Source: Acidobacteriota bacterium
GTDB taxonomy: Bacteria; Acidobacteriota; Vicinamibacteria; Vicinamibacterales; UBA2999
Reading direction: 5' to 3'
DNA length: 7,121 nt
Assembly (NCBI GenBank): GCA_013813075.1
Contig: JACCSI010000182.1
Location: forward strand, 1-7,121
Shown: positions 1 through 7,104 of the stretch, one piece after another
How positions within the stretch are numbered: the stretch's first letter is position 1
Layout: the number at the start of each line of letters is the position of its first letter
The notes under the pieces: generated by a model
What the model saw: only the letters and a program-made list of their open reading frames with translations
The model's database searches: none
What the model was told of the DNA's origin: nothing
Made by a program: the position numbers and the translations under genes

Positions 1-704
1 GCACACAGTTCTTCATCTGCATTGCCGATCAACCTGCGCTTGACGGACAGTTCACCGTGTTCGCGCGGGTGGCCGAGGGCATCCTGGTCGCGCAGAAGAT
101 TTCCGAGGCCGCCGCCGACGAGAAGGGCGCGCCCGCGGCGCGAATCGCGATGACGCGGGTCACGATTCGGAAGCGGCCGGCACCAACGCCCGAGCCGTTT
201 TCGACCGAGTCCGTGGCCGACCTGGCGACCTATCGCGCGGTTCTCGAAACCTCCGCCGGGGACATCACGATTGCATTCACCCCGGACAAGGCACCCGAGC
301 ACGTGCGCAACTTTCTGCGGCTGGCGTCAGTGGGTGTCTACGATGGCACGAGCTGGCACCGAGTGGTGAAAGGCTTCGTCGTGCAGACGGGCCATCTGCC
401 AACGCGGCAAGTCCCGCTCGACGAAGCGCAACAGCGTTTGGTCCGCGACCTCAAGGCCGAGTTCAACGACCAGATTCACCAACTTGGCACGGTCTCGATG
501 GCTCGTCTCGCCGAGCCCGACACCGCGAACACCTCGTTCTTCATCGTCACCGCGCGCGCGCCAATGCTCGACGACAAATACACGGTCTTTGGGCGCGTCG
601 TCAGTGGACTGGACGTTGTGCAACGTATCGAAGCGGCGTCGGTGAATGGCGAAGCACCCGTGGAACGGATCGAACTGCGTCGCGTCCGGCTGGTCAACGA
701 TTAG
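1..704 (+). CDS. Tandem cyclophilin-type peptidyl-prolyl cis-trans isomerase, 5' end missing
   Basis: Catalyses cis-trans isomerisation of X-Pro bonds to help proteins fold. The reading frame is open from the first base (codon phase starts at base 3), so the gene begins upstream; the GTG at 57 is internal. Bases 3-170 encode the end of a first cyclophilin domain: TQFFI, then LDGQFTVFARV, matching the family's SQFFI and LDGxxxVFGxV motifs. A Pro-rich linker follows (about 171-230). Bases 231-701 encode a complete second domain: VLETSAGDITI, the WHRVVKGFVVQ active-site strand with the catalytic Arg at 360-362 and Gln at 384-386, GTVSMAR, TSFFIV and DDKYTVFGRV. In domain 2 the active-site Gln of SQFFI is Ser, and the Gly-rich loop after the catalytic strand is replaced by a charged stretch. 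The usual Trp of cyclosporin-sensitive enzymes is absent in both domains. Localisation is unknown because the N-terminus is not in view. The stop overlaps the convergent dinB stop. Family assignment is firm; substrate is unknown. Confidence 0.93.
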   Translation, partial: TQFFICIADQPALDGQFTVFARVAEGILVAQKISEAAADEKGAPAARIAMTRVTIRKRPAPTPEPFSTESVADLATYRAVLETSAGDITIAFTPDKAPEHVRNFLRLASVGVYDGTSWHRVVKGFVVQTGHLPTRQVPLDEAQQRLVRDLKAEFNDQIHQLGTVSMARLAEPDTANTSFFIVTARAPMLDDKYTVFGRVVSGLDVVQRIEAASVNGEAPVERIELRRVRLVND

Positions 705-1795
705 AAATCGAGCGGCAGGCGAGGCTCGTCGTCGCGGACAGTGCGCCGCGAGCGCGTGGAATCCGATTCGTCGAGGTTTTGCACGCTCACGCCAAGCAAA
801 CGAATCGGGCGCCGACCGGCCTCGGTCTTTTCCAGCAGCGCGCCGGCGCGCGCGGCAATGACAGCGGCGTCTCGCGTGGGTTTCGCGTCGCTCTGACTGC
901 GCGTTATCGTGATGAAGTCGTCGTAGCGCACCTTGATGACGACGGTGCGCGCATAAATGTTGCGTCGGTCGAGCCATCGCGCGGCATCACGCGCCATCTC
1001 GTCAATCTCGGCGCGGATACGACTGATGTCCGTCAGATCCTTTTCGTAGGTACATTCGGAACCGGCGGATTTTCGCTGCTCGTTGGGGTCGACGGCGCGG
1101 TCGTCGATGCCAAGTGACAGGTCGCGCAGCCATTCGGCCGCACTTCCGACAATCTCGCGCAGCTGGTCGAGCGAGCGCGTTCTCACATCGACCAGTTTCT
1201 CGATACGGTGCGCGCGCAAGCGAGCGGCCGTCTTGGGCCCGACCCCCCAAAGCGCATCGACGGGGAGCCCTTGCAGAAACGCTTCGATCCGTTCCGGGGC
1301 GATGACCGTCAGCCCATCGGGCTTCTGCCACCCAGAGGCAATCTTCGCCAGAAACTTGTTTGGCGCGACGCCGGCCGACGCTGTCAGGTTGGTGGTGTCC
1401 TTGATCGCTTGCTTGATCCGCCTGGCGACGGACACGCCAAGCTGTTCGGACCACGTGTTGTGCGTAACGTCCAGATAGGCCTCATCCAGTGACAACGGTT
1501 CCACGAGTGGTGTTACTTCGCGATAGATGGCAAACACCTGCTGTGACACCGCGCGGTACTTGTCAAAATCGGGACGGACGATGATGAGGGACGGGCAGAG
1601 TCGCACCGCCCGCGACATCGGAATGGCGGAGCGGACGCCGAAGGTGCGCGCTTCGTAGCTGGCGGCGGCCACTACGCCTCGTTGGGTGGGGTCGCCACCG
1701 ACCACGACGGGCTTCCCGCGCAGCGTCGGATTGTCGCGTTGCTCCACGGACGCATAGAACGCGTCCATGTCGATGTGCAGGATTCTTCGCAACAA
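701..1795 (-). CDS. dinB: DNA polymerase IV (Y-family translesion polymerase)
   Basis: Low-fidelity, exonuclease-free polymerase that extends past damaged bases and stalled forks in the cytoplasm. The 364-residue product has the usual Pol IV length. The palm carries HIDMDAFYASVE (metal ligand Asp9, steric-gate Phe13) and SLDEAYLDV (Asp104, Glu105). The fingers region has ASYEARTFGVRSAIPM, and NKFLAKIASGWQKPDG follows in the palm. The thumb helix-hairpin-helix LWGVGPKTAARL lies near 182-193, and the little-finger domain runs from about 245 to 342. The C-terminal RLPLDF resembles the beta-clamp binding peptide QLxLxF with Gln changed to Arg. No ATG or GTG is available before the catalytic Asp: the frame begins TTG-TTG (1795-1793, then 1792-1790) and is closed upstream by a stop at 1831-1829. 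The second TTG gives MRRILHIDMD, which aligns exactly with the E. coli N-terminus, so 1792 is an equally good start. The Shine-Dalgarno site is weak. It lies downstream of dut on the same strand. Confidence 0.96.
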   Translation of the reverse strand: MLRRILHIDMDAFYASVEQRDNPTLRGKPVVVGGDPTQRGVVAAASYEARTFGVRSAIPMSRAVRLCPSLIIVRPDFDKYRAVSQQVFAIYREVTPLVEPLSLDEAYLDVTHNTWSEQLGVSVARRIKQAIKDTTNLTASAGVAPNKFLAKIASGWQKPDGLTVIAPERIEAFLQGLPVDALWGVGPKTAARLRAHRIEKLVDVRTRSLDQLREIVGSAAEWLRDLSLGIDDRAVDPNEQRKSAGSECTYEKDLTDISRIRAEIDEMARDAARWLDRRNIYARTVVIKVRYDDFITITRSQSDAKPTRDAAVIAARAGALLEKTEAGRRPIRLLGVSVQNLDESDSTRSRRTVRDDEPRLPLDF

Positions 1796-1906
1796 GGTGG
1801 CTCGCGCTCGGCGCTTGGTCGTTCGTGCTCAGTGCTCAGTGCTCAGTGCTCGTGCTCGTGCTCAGTGAGAGTACGGAGGGCGGCGACTGTAGCCCCAAGC
1901 CGTTAG
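1796..1906. other. dut-dinB intergenic spacer
   Basis: This 111-bp gap lies between the dut stop and the dinB start, both read on the minus strand, so it is the dinB leader or the interior of a dut-dinB transcript. More than a third is the tandem repeat at 1825-1864. I see no LexA-like palindrome of the CTGT-N8-ACAG or GAAC-N4-GTTC type, no clear -10/-35 pair and no hairpin with a T-tract. Absence of a visible terminator is compatible with co-transcription but does not prove it. Confidence 0.6.
1825..1864. repeat. Short tandem repeat of GTGCTCA / GTGCTC units
   Basis: Six head-to-tail units lie in 40 bases. Units 1-3 (1825-1831, 1832-1838, 1839-1845) are the 7-mer GTGCTCA. Units 4 and 5 (1846-1851, 1852-1857) are the 6-mer GTGCTC, lacking the final A. 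Unit 6 (1858-1864) is GTGCTCA again. Read on the dinB strand the units are TGAGCAC and GAGCAC. The array lies 30 bases upstream of the dinB start. Mixed 7/6 unit lengths suggest replication slippage. No function can be read from the sequence. Confidence 0.9.
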
Positions 1907-2335
1907 TCATCGTCCCGTACTGCCGAAACCGCCGCGCGAGACGGCGCTGGTGTCGCCCTCGACAAATTCCACCCGCGGTGCTTGCAGAACAATACCCTGG
2001 GCGAGTCGGTCACCGGTCTTCACGGCGATAGGTGCCGTCGTAATGTTCAGAAGCTGAATCTTGAGCTCGTCCGTGGGCCCGCAATAATCGGAATCAAGCA
2101 CGCCGACGCCGTTGGCGACAGCGAGGCCGCGTTTGAGGGGCGTGCTGCTTCGCGCAAAGATTGCCAGAAAGTAACCGTCCGGTACCTTGAACACGAGCCC
2201 CGTCCCCACCAGCACGATTTGGCCCGGTGCAACGTCCGCATCTTCGGCCGCCGCGAGGTCGAAGGCCGCGGCTCCGCTGCTGCCGTACACGGGAAGCGGA
2301 ATCGACGGATGGAGCCTTGTGACCGTCACACGCAT
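1907..2335 (-). CDS. dut: dUTP diphosphatase (dUTPase)
   Basis: Hydrolyses dUTP to dUMP and pyrophosphate, keeping uracil out of DNA and supplying dUMP for thymidylate synthesis; the enzyme normally acts as a cytoplasmic homotrimer. The 142-residue product has typical length and all five family motifs in order: motif I AAAFDLAAAED (Asp26); motif II ARSSTPLKRGL (61-71); motif III NGVGVLDSDYCGP with catalytic Asp81 and Tyr84, the base- and sugar-discriminating position; motif IV GDRLAQGIV (108-116); and motif V SRGGFGSTG (133-141) with the uracil-stacking Phe137. The RSSTP, DYCGP and AQGI variants differ from the E. coli form and match a subfamily I recall from several other phyla. The ATG at 2335-2333 leaves the whole motif set intact. 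No Shine-Dalgarno sequence precedes it; instead TACTAT sits six bases upstream, so the mRNA may be leaderless. It is co-oriented with dinB and divergent from the M16 peptidase gene. Confidence 0.96.
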   Translation of the reverse strand: MRVTVTRLHPSIPLPVYGSSGAAAFDLAAAEDADVAPGQIVLVGTGLVFKVPDGYFLAIFARSSTPLKRGLAVANGVGVLDSDYCGPTDELKIQLLNITTAPIAVKTGDRLAQGIVLQAPRVEFVEGDTSAVSRGGFGSTGR

Positions 2336-2381
2336 GGGACAATAGTAAGGTGATTGGCGCGTTTGACGTGCTGAAGGAAGA
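2336..2381. promoter_or_regulatory. Divergent dut / M16 peptidase promoter region
   Basis: Only 46 bases separate the two divergent start codons, so both promoters should lie here or reach into the flanking genes. On the minus strand TACTAT (2347-2342, four of six matches to TATAAT) ends six bases before the dut ATG, which would place the transcription start at or beside the ATG. On the plus strand TTGACG (2363-2368) resembles a -35 box, but its matching -10 would fall inside the peptidase gene, so I do not assign it. AAGGAAG (2374-2380) is a likely ribosome binding site for the peptidase. Promoter assignments are inference. Confidence 0.35.
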
Positions 2382-5267
2382 ATGAGGCCGCGAATGATTC
2401 GGTGTGTGTCGATCCTGACGTGGGTAGCGGTGCTGAGCGGATTGGTGAGTGCCCAGCAGCCGGCGCGGCCGCAGCCGGTTCCGGCCCCATTTCCGGTGCC
2501 GTCGGCGCCACCTCCGCCTGCGGCGCCGCTGATTCAACAAGCGTTGCTTCCGGTCGATCCCGCGTTGCGGACCGGGCAACTGGCCAACGGACTGCGCTAT
2601 TACGTGCGACGCAATGCCCGTCCGGCCAATCGGGTGTCGCTGCGCCTCGCGGTCAACGTCGGCTCGATCCACGAGGACGACAACCAGCGTGGGCTGGCGC
2701 ATTTCCTCGAGCACATGGCGTTCAACGGCACTGAAAACTTCAAACCCGGCGAACTCATCAACTTTCTGGAATCAATCGGCGCACGCTTCGGTCCTCACGT
2801 CAACGCCTATACGTCGTTTGACGAGACCGTCTACATGCTGGAGGTGCCGACCGATCGGCCAGGGTACGTGGATCGTGGGCTACTGGCCCTGCACGACTTC
2901 GCGGCCGGCATGCAAATGCTGGCCGATGAGGTCGAGAAGGAGCGCGGCGTCGTCATTGAAGAGTGGCGTGGACGTCTCGGCGCCGGATCCCGGCTCACCG
3001 ATAAGCAGCTCCCGGTGCTGCTGGCCAAATCCCGCTACGCGGAGCGGCTGCCGATCGGGACGCCGGAAACGCTCAAGTCGTTTCCGCGCCAGCGTATTCT
3101 CGATTTTTATCGACGGTGGTATCGCCCCGATCAGATGGCCGTCGTCGTGGTGGGCGACATCGACCCAGCCGACGCTCGCAAGTTGGTGGAGCAGCGTTTT
3201 GCCAGCATTCCCGCCGTGACGTCGCCGGTCGAAACCATCGACCGTGCAGTGCCCGCGCACAAAGAGACGACGTTTTCGATCGCGACCGATCCCGAAGCCC
3301 AGGGTTGGAGCGTCGCTATTGCACACAAGCGGCCGGTGAAAATCGAGGCCACGGTTGCGGATTACCGGCAGTCGCTGATTCAGCAACTGGCGACGCAGAT
3401 GCTCAACCTCCGGCTGCGCGAGATCGCGCGGCGGCCGAACGCACCATTTCTCGGCGCGGAGGCAGGCGGGTCGGGGTTGGGCCGAACCATCGAATTGTAT
3501 CAACTGGGTGCCGCCGTCCCCGAAGGCGGCATCGCCGCCGGACTCGAGGCGTTGATCGTCGAAGCACGCCGGATGCAGCAACACGGCTTTGGCGCGGAGG
3601 AACTTGATCGCGCACGGGCTGGACTCCTGTCGTCGTATGAACGCGCCTTCAAGGAGCGCGACACCAGCGAGAGTTCGGGGTACGCCGACGAATATGTACG
3701 AGCATTCCTCGAGGCCGAGCCCATTCCCGGGATTGAATTCGAATACAGGATCGCGTCAACCTTTCTGCCGTCGGTCACACTCGCCGAAGTCACAGCCGAG
3801 GCCCGCACGCTGATTCGCGACGAGAACCGCGTGGTGATGGTGGTCGCGCCTGAAAAGAAGGCCACGCCGGCTCCAACCGAAGCCGTGCTCCGCGCCACCA
3901 TGGCCAAAGCGGAAAAGGTGCCGGTCGAGGCCTATACCGATGCCCTCGCTGGTCGTGACTTGGTGGAGAAGCCGCCCGCACCGGGCAAGGTTACCGCGCG
4001 ACGCATGGTCGCGTCGGTGGGCGCGACGGTCGTGACGCTCTCGAACGGCGTCGAGGTCTGGCTCAAGCCCACCGACTTCAAAAACGATCAGGTCATCATC
4101 AGCGCTTATGCAAAAGGTGGCGGCTCGCTCGCGTCCGAAGCGGACTATACGGAAGCCTCGCTCGCCACGTCGCTGGTTGGTATTGGTGGAGTGGGCGGGC
4201 TCAACCCGGTCGAGTTGAGTAAGCTCCTGGCGGGCAAGATCGCGTCCGCGTCGCCGACCATCGGCACCTACACACACGGCATCAGCGGTCAGGCGTCACC
4301 GCGTGATCTCGAGACCGCGCTGAAGCTGAATTACCTGGCGTTTACCGCGCCCAACCTGACCCGTGAATCGTTCGAATTGATGAAGCGCCGCATCGGCGGG
4401 GTAATCGAGAACCAGGCGCAAAACCCTGCCTACGTGTTCAACGAGAAGGTCGACCAGTTGAATACGTCCGGTCACTACAGTGCCAAGGCGCTGACCGTGG
4501 CCGACATCCAACAGCTTGACCTGGAGGCCATGGCCCGCTTCTATCGCGACCGCTTTTCGAATGCTGCGGATTTCACGTATTTCATCGTCGGTGCGTTTGC
4601 CGTCGAGGAGATCACGCCTCTGCTCGAGCGCTGGGTCGCGACCCTGCCGTCGACGGGAAAGAAGGCGTCGAACTTCCGCGACATGGGCGTGCGGTTTCCA
4701 TCCGCGGTGGCGCGCGACGCGGTGAAGAAAGGCCGCGAGCCACGCGGGCAGACGGTGGTCTCGTTTTTCGCCGACACCAAGCTGGATCAATACGAAATGC
4801 ATCGCGCGCGCGCCGCGGCGTCGCTGCTCGGCATCCGGCTGCGCGACATCCTCCGCGAAGAGCTCGGCGGGACCTATGGCGTCAGTGCGGCGTACGAAGA
4901 TTCGTTGCCGCTCAGCGGCCACGGCTCGGTGGTGGTGCAATTTGGCAGCGACCCGGACAACATCGATAAGCTGACCGGCGAGGTCATGAAGGAGATCGAG
5001 CGTCTCAAGGCCCAGGGACCGAGTCCCGACGATGTCAAACGTGTGCAGGAGCTCGAACGACGGGACCTCGAGACCGCCACGAAGCAGAATGCTTTCTGGC
5101 TGGGGTCGCTGCAGACCGTGCATATGCTCGGGTGGGACCCCGACAGCATCAACCGGCGGCAAGATCGGATCGAAAAGCTCACGCCGCAAGTCCTCCACGA
5201 GACCTTCAAACACTACTTCCCGTTGGATCGTCACACGGTCGTCACCCTGCGGCCGGAACAGCCCTAG
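2382..5267 (+). CDS. Exported M16 family zinc peptidase (two-half, PqqL-like)
   Basis: Metallopeptidase of the pitrilysin/insulinase family, which encloses unfolded peptides in a clamshell chamber and cleaves them. The 961-residue product has a signal peptide (basic start, hydrophobic core about 8-22, likely cleavage after VSA at 24), then a Pro-rich stretch with 12 prolines in residues 27-49, so it probably works in the periplasm or envelope. The N-terminal half carries the inverted zinc motif HFLEH (His107, Glu110, His111) and the distal ligand Glu187 in [11 protein letters not shown], with the correct 75-residue spacing. A first M16_C-like domain follows (about 236-420). The C-terminal half begins near 548 ([11 protein letters not shown]), lacks HxxEH as is usual, and keeps the [13 protein letters not shown] motif with Arg825 and Tyr832, the substrate-positioning pair of the family. 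An ATG at 2394 is an alternative start; TGAGG lies six bases before it, and AAGGAAG is very close to the 2382 ATG. Either start leaves a signal peptide. Substrate unknown. Confidence 0.93.
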   Translation: MRPRMIRCVSILTWVAVLSGLVSAQQPARPQPVPAPFPVPSAPPPPAAPLIQQALLPVDPALRTGQLANGLRYYVRRNARPANRVSLRLAVNVGSIHEDDNQRGLAHFLEHMAFNGTENFKPGELINFLESIGARFGPHVNAYTSFDETVYMLEVPTDRPGYVDRGLLALHDFAAGMQMLADEVEKERGVVIEEWRGRLGAGSRLTDKQLPVLLAKSRYAERLPIGTPETLKSFPRQRILDFYRRWYRPDQMAVVVVGDIDPADARKLVEQRFASIPAVTSPVETIDRAVPAHKETTFSIATDPEAQGWSVAIAHKRPVKIEATVADYRQSLIQQLATQMLNLRLREIARRPNAPFLGAEAGGSGLGRTIELYQLGAAVPEGGIAAGLEALIVEARRMQQHGFGAEELDRARAGLLSSYERAFKERDTSESSGYADEYVRAFLEAEPIPGIEFEYRIASTFLPSVTLAEVTAEARTLIRDENRVVMVVAPEKKATPAPTEAVLRATMAKAEKVPVEAYTDALAGRDLVEKPPAPGKVTARRMVASVGATVVTLSNGVEVWLKPTDFKNDQVIISAYAKGGGSLASEADYTEASLATSLVGIGGVGGLNPVELSKLLAGKIASASPTIGTYTHGISGQASPRDLETALKLNYLAFTAPNLTRESFELMKRRIGGVIENQAQNPAYVFNEKVDQLNTSGHYSAKALTVADIQQLDLEAMARFYRDRFSNAADFTYFIVGAFAVEEITPLLERWVATLPSTGKKASNFRDMGVRFPSAVARDAVKKGREPRGQTVVSFFADTKLDQYEMHRARAAASLLGIRLRDILREELGGTYGVSAAYEDSLPLSGHGSVVVQFGSDPDNIDKLTGEVMKEIERLKAQGPSPDDVKRVQELERRDLETATKQNAFWLGSLQTVHMLGWDPDSINRRQDRIEKLTPQVLHETFKHYFPLDRHTVVTLRPEQP

Positions 5268-5280
5268 CTTACGGACGGCG

Positions 5281-5361
5281 CCACAGAACCGACAGGCCGC
5301 AGAGCACCACACGGATTTCTCGGCCGTGTTGTCTGCGTCTCCGTGCGCCTCTCTGCCTCTG
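5281..5361. repeat. Imperfect inverted repeat rich in CAGAG / CTCTG
   Basis: The gap after the M16 gene contains an interrupted hairpin. The inner stem is ACACGG (5309-5314) with CCGTGT (5324-5329) around a nine-base loop. The outer stem is GCAGA (5299-5303) with TCTGC (5332-5336), with unequal bulges between. Further out, the left side has CCACAG (5281-5286) and CAGAG (5300-5304); the right side has CTCTG at 5351-5355 and 5357-5361. From memory, similar CAGAG-arm/CTCTG-arm palindromes recur between genes in acidobacterial and some other environmental genomes; I cannot confirm that here. It could act as a stem-loop at the 3' end of the peptidase mRNA, but no T-tract follows. Confidence 0.55.
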
Positions 5362-5389
5362 GAGCTCGTACGTCGACGTGATATTCTTC

Positions 5390-5394
5390 GAGGG
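5390..5394 (+). promoter_or_regulatory. Ribosome binding site that fixes the ettA start
   Basis: GAGGG lies three bases before the ATG at 5398, a slightly short spacing. It supports starting ettA there rather than at the in-frame GTG at 5032, which would add 122 residues read out of frame through the end of the M16 gene. Homology agrees, since the product then begins MAPQYVFTM like E. coli EttA MAQFVYTM. Confidence 0.65.
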
Positions 5395-5397
5395 TTT

Positions 5398-7077
5398 ATG
5401 GCACCACAGTACGTCTTCACCATGAAAGGTCTTGGGAAAACTCACCAGCCTGACACGGTCGTTCTCAAAGATATCTGGCTCTCCTTTCTGCCCGGTGCAA
5501 AAATCGGCGTGCTCGGCGCCAACGGCTCGGGAAAGTCTACGCTGCTGCAGATCATGGCGGGCGTCGAAACGAACTTCGTTGGTGAAGCGTTTCCTGGCGA
5601 AGGCGTCAGCATTGGCTATCTGCAGCAGGAGCCACAGCTCAATCCAGACAAGGACGTCAGGGGTAACGTGGAAGAGGGCGTGGCGCCGATACGCGCGCTG
5701 CTCGATCGCTACGACGCCGTCAACGAGAAGCTTGGCGAAGAGCTGACCGCGGAGGCGATGGACAAGGTCCTCGACGAACAGGCGAAACTCCAGGACAAGA
5801 TCGACGCGTCGGGCGCGTGGGATCTCGACTCGCGCATCGAACTGGCCATGGATTCGCTGCGTTTGCCGGCCGGGGACGCGGCGGTCAGCACGTTATCTGG
5901 CGGCGAGCGCCGGCGTGTTGCGCTGTGCCGCTTGCTGCTGCAATCGCCCGATTTGCTGCTGCTCGACGAACCCACCAACCATCTGGATGCCGAATCGGTC
6001 GCGTGGCTCGAGCGGTTTCTCAAGGACTATGCCGGCACCGTCGTCGCGGTGACGCACGATCGTTATTTTCTCGACAACGTCGCGGGCTGGATCCTCGAGC
6101 TCGATCGGTCGACCGGCATCCCGTATGAGGGTAACTACACGGGGTGGCTCGAACAGAAGCAGAATCGTCTCGCCAACGAAGAGAAGGCCGAAAGCAAGCG
6201 GCAGCGCACCCTGCAGCGCGAGTTGGACTGGATTCGGATGTCGCCACGTGCGCGGCAGGCCAAAGGGAAGGCACGCCTCAACGCCTACGAAGAACTCCTC
6301 AGCGAAGACCAGCAGAAAAAAATCGACGCCGTCGAAATTTACATCCCTCCCGGTCCCCGTCTCGGCGATATCGTCGTCGAAGCACGCAGCCTGCGCAAGG
6401 CGTATGGCGACTTAGTGCTGTTCGACGACTTGAACTTTACGCTGCCGCCGGGCGGCATCGTCGGCGTCATCGGGCCCAACGGGGCAGGGAAGACGACCAC
6501 GTTTCGACTGATCACCGAGCAGGAAAAGCCGGATGGCGGGACGCTTCGCCTCGGGCAAACGGTGCAGATCGGTTACGTCGATCAGTCCCGTGATGCGCTC
6601 AACCCCAACAAAACGGTATGGGAAGAAATCTCGGACGGCCACGACGAGATGCAGATCGGCAAGCGGACGATCGCGTCGCGCGCCTATGTGTCCTGGTTCA
6701 ACTTCAAAGGCGGCACACAGCAGCGCAAGGTGGGTGCCCTGTCGGGCGGCGAGCGCAACCGCCTTCACCTGGCCAAGCTTCTCAAGACCGGCTGTAACCT
6801 GCTGCTCCTCGACGAGCCGACCAACGATCTCGACGTCGACACGTTGCGCGCGCTCGAAGATGCGCTGTTGAACTTTGCCGGCTGTGCCGTCGTCATCAGC
6901 CATGACCGGTGGTTCCTCGATCGCATTGCGACGCACATTCTCGCGTTCGAAGGTGATTCGCAGGTGGTCTGGTTCGACGGCAACTACCAGGATTACGAGG
7001 CCGACCGCAAGCGCCGCCTTGGCGCAGAGGCCGACCAACCGCATCGGATCAAGTACAGGAAGCTGACTCGGAGCTGA
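5398..7077 (+). CDS. ettA: Energy-dependent translational throttle protein EttA (ABC-F ATPase)
   Basis: Soluble ABC-F protein that binds the ribosomal E site and couples the first steps of peptide synthesis to the ATP/ADP ratio. The 559-residue product is close to the 555 residues of E. coli EttA and aligns with it throughout, as I recall that sequence. Nucleotide-binding domain 1: Walker A GANGSGKS (40-47), signature LSGGE (166-170), Walker B LLLLDEP with catalytic Glu191, switch His220. The inserted arm spans about 93-140. The linker (about 243-325), rich in basic residues and ending in IPPGPRLGD, is the P-site-tRNA interaction motif. Domain 2: Walker A GPNGAGKT (359-366), signature LSGGE (448-452), catalytic Glu473, switch His502. 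The C-terminus HRIKYRKL matches the EttA tail. There are no membrane segments, as expected for ABC-F. It is transcribed in the same direction as the M16 gene, 130 bp downstream, probably as a separate unit. Confidence 0.96.
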   Translation: MAPQYVFTMKGLGKTHQPDTVVLKDIWLSFLPGAKIGVLGANGSGKSTLLQIMAGVETNFVGEAFPGEGVSIGYLQQEPQLNPDKDVRGNVEEGVAPIRALLDRYDAVNEKLGEELTAEAMDKVLDEQAKLQDKIDASGAWDLDSRIELAMDSLRLPAGDAAVSTLSGGERRRVALCRLLLQSPDLLLLDEPTNHLDAESVAWLERFLKDYAGTVVAVTHDRYFLDNVAGWILELDRSTGIPYEGNYTGWLEQKQNRLANEEKAESKRQRTLQRELDWIRMSPRARQAKGKARLNAYEELLSEDQQKKIDAVEIYIPPGPRLGDIVVEARSLRKAYGDLVLFDDLNFTLPPGGIVGVIGPNGAGKTTTFRLITEQEKPDGGTLRLGQTVQIGYVDQSRDALNPNKTVWEEISDGHDEMQIGKRTIASRAYVSWFNFKGGTQQRKVGALSGGERNRLHLAKLLKTGCNLLLLDEPTNDLDVDTLRALEDALLNFAGCAVVISHDRWFLDRIATHILAFEGDSQVVWFDGNYQDYEADRKRRLGAEADQPHRIKYRKLTRS

Positions 7078-7092
7078 AGGACGTCGTCCCAC

Positions 7093-7099
7093 AAAGGAG
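7093..7099 (+). promoter_or_regulatory. Strong Shine-Dalgarno site for the gene entering at the right edge
   Basis: AAAGGAG lies five bases before the ATG at 7105. It is the best ribosome binding site in the window and supports a genuine start there. Confidence 0.75.
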
Positions 7100-7104
7100 C
7101 ACAC

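Noticed and set aside
57..59. GTG as start of the cyclophilin gene
   Set aside because: The same frame is open to the left edge and encodes TQFFI and LDGQF, conserved cyclophilin sequence, so the GTG is an internal Val codon.
1825..1864. CRISPR-like array
   Set aside because: Units are 6-7 bases with no spacers and no cas genes are nearby; it is a simple tandem repeat.
1796..1906. SOS (LexA) operator upstream of dinB
   Set aside because: Neither CTGT-N8-ACAG nor GAAC-N4-GTTC could be found in the spacer by eye; other lineage-specific operators cannot be excluded.
2363..2368. TTGACG as -35 box of the M16 gene promoter
   Set aside because: With normal spacing the -10 would fall after the start codon, and no suitable -10 sequence is there.
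2880..3584. 234-codon minus-strand frame inside the M16 gene
   Set aside because: No recognisable protein motifs and complete overlap with conserved M16 domains; treated as a shadow.
5299..5336. Rho-independent terminator after the M16 gene
   Set aside because: The stem is interrupted by bulges and is not followed by a run of T, so I list it only as an inverted repeat.
5032..5397. N-terminal extension of the ABC-F frame to a GTG at 5032
   Set aside because: It would read through the M16 C-terminus in another frame and the repeat-bearing gap. The ATG at 5398 has GAGGG upstream and matches the EttA N-terminus.
4296..5423. 375-codon open frame on the minus strand opposite the M16 peptidase gene
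   Set aside because: It lies almost wholly antisense to well-supported M16 sequence and its product shows no recognisable domain. Long antisense frames are expected in GC-rich coding DNA.
6412..7104. 230-codon minus-strand frame opposite the end of ettA
   Set aside because: It is antisense to the second EttA nucleotide-binding domain and shows no motif of its own.
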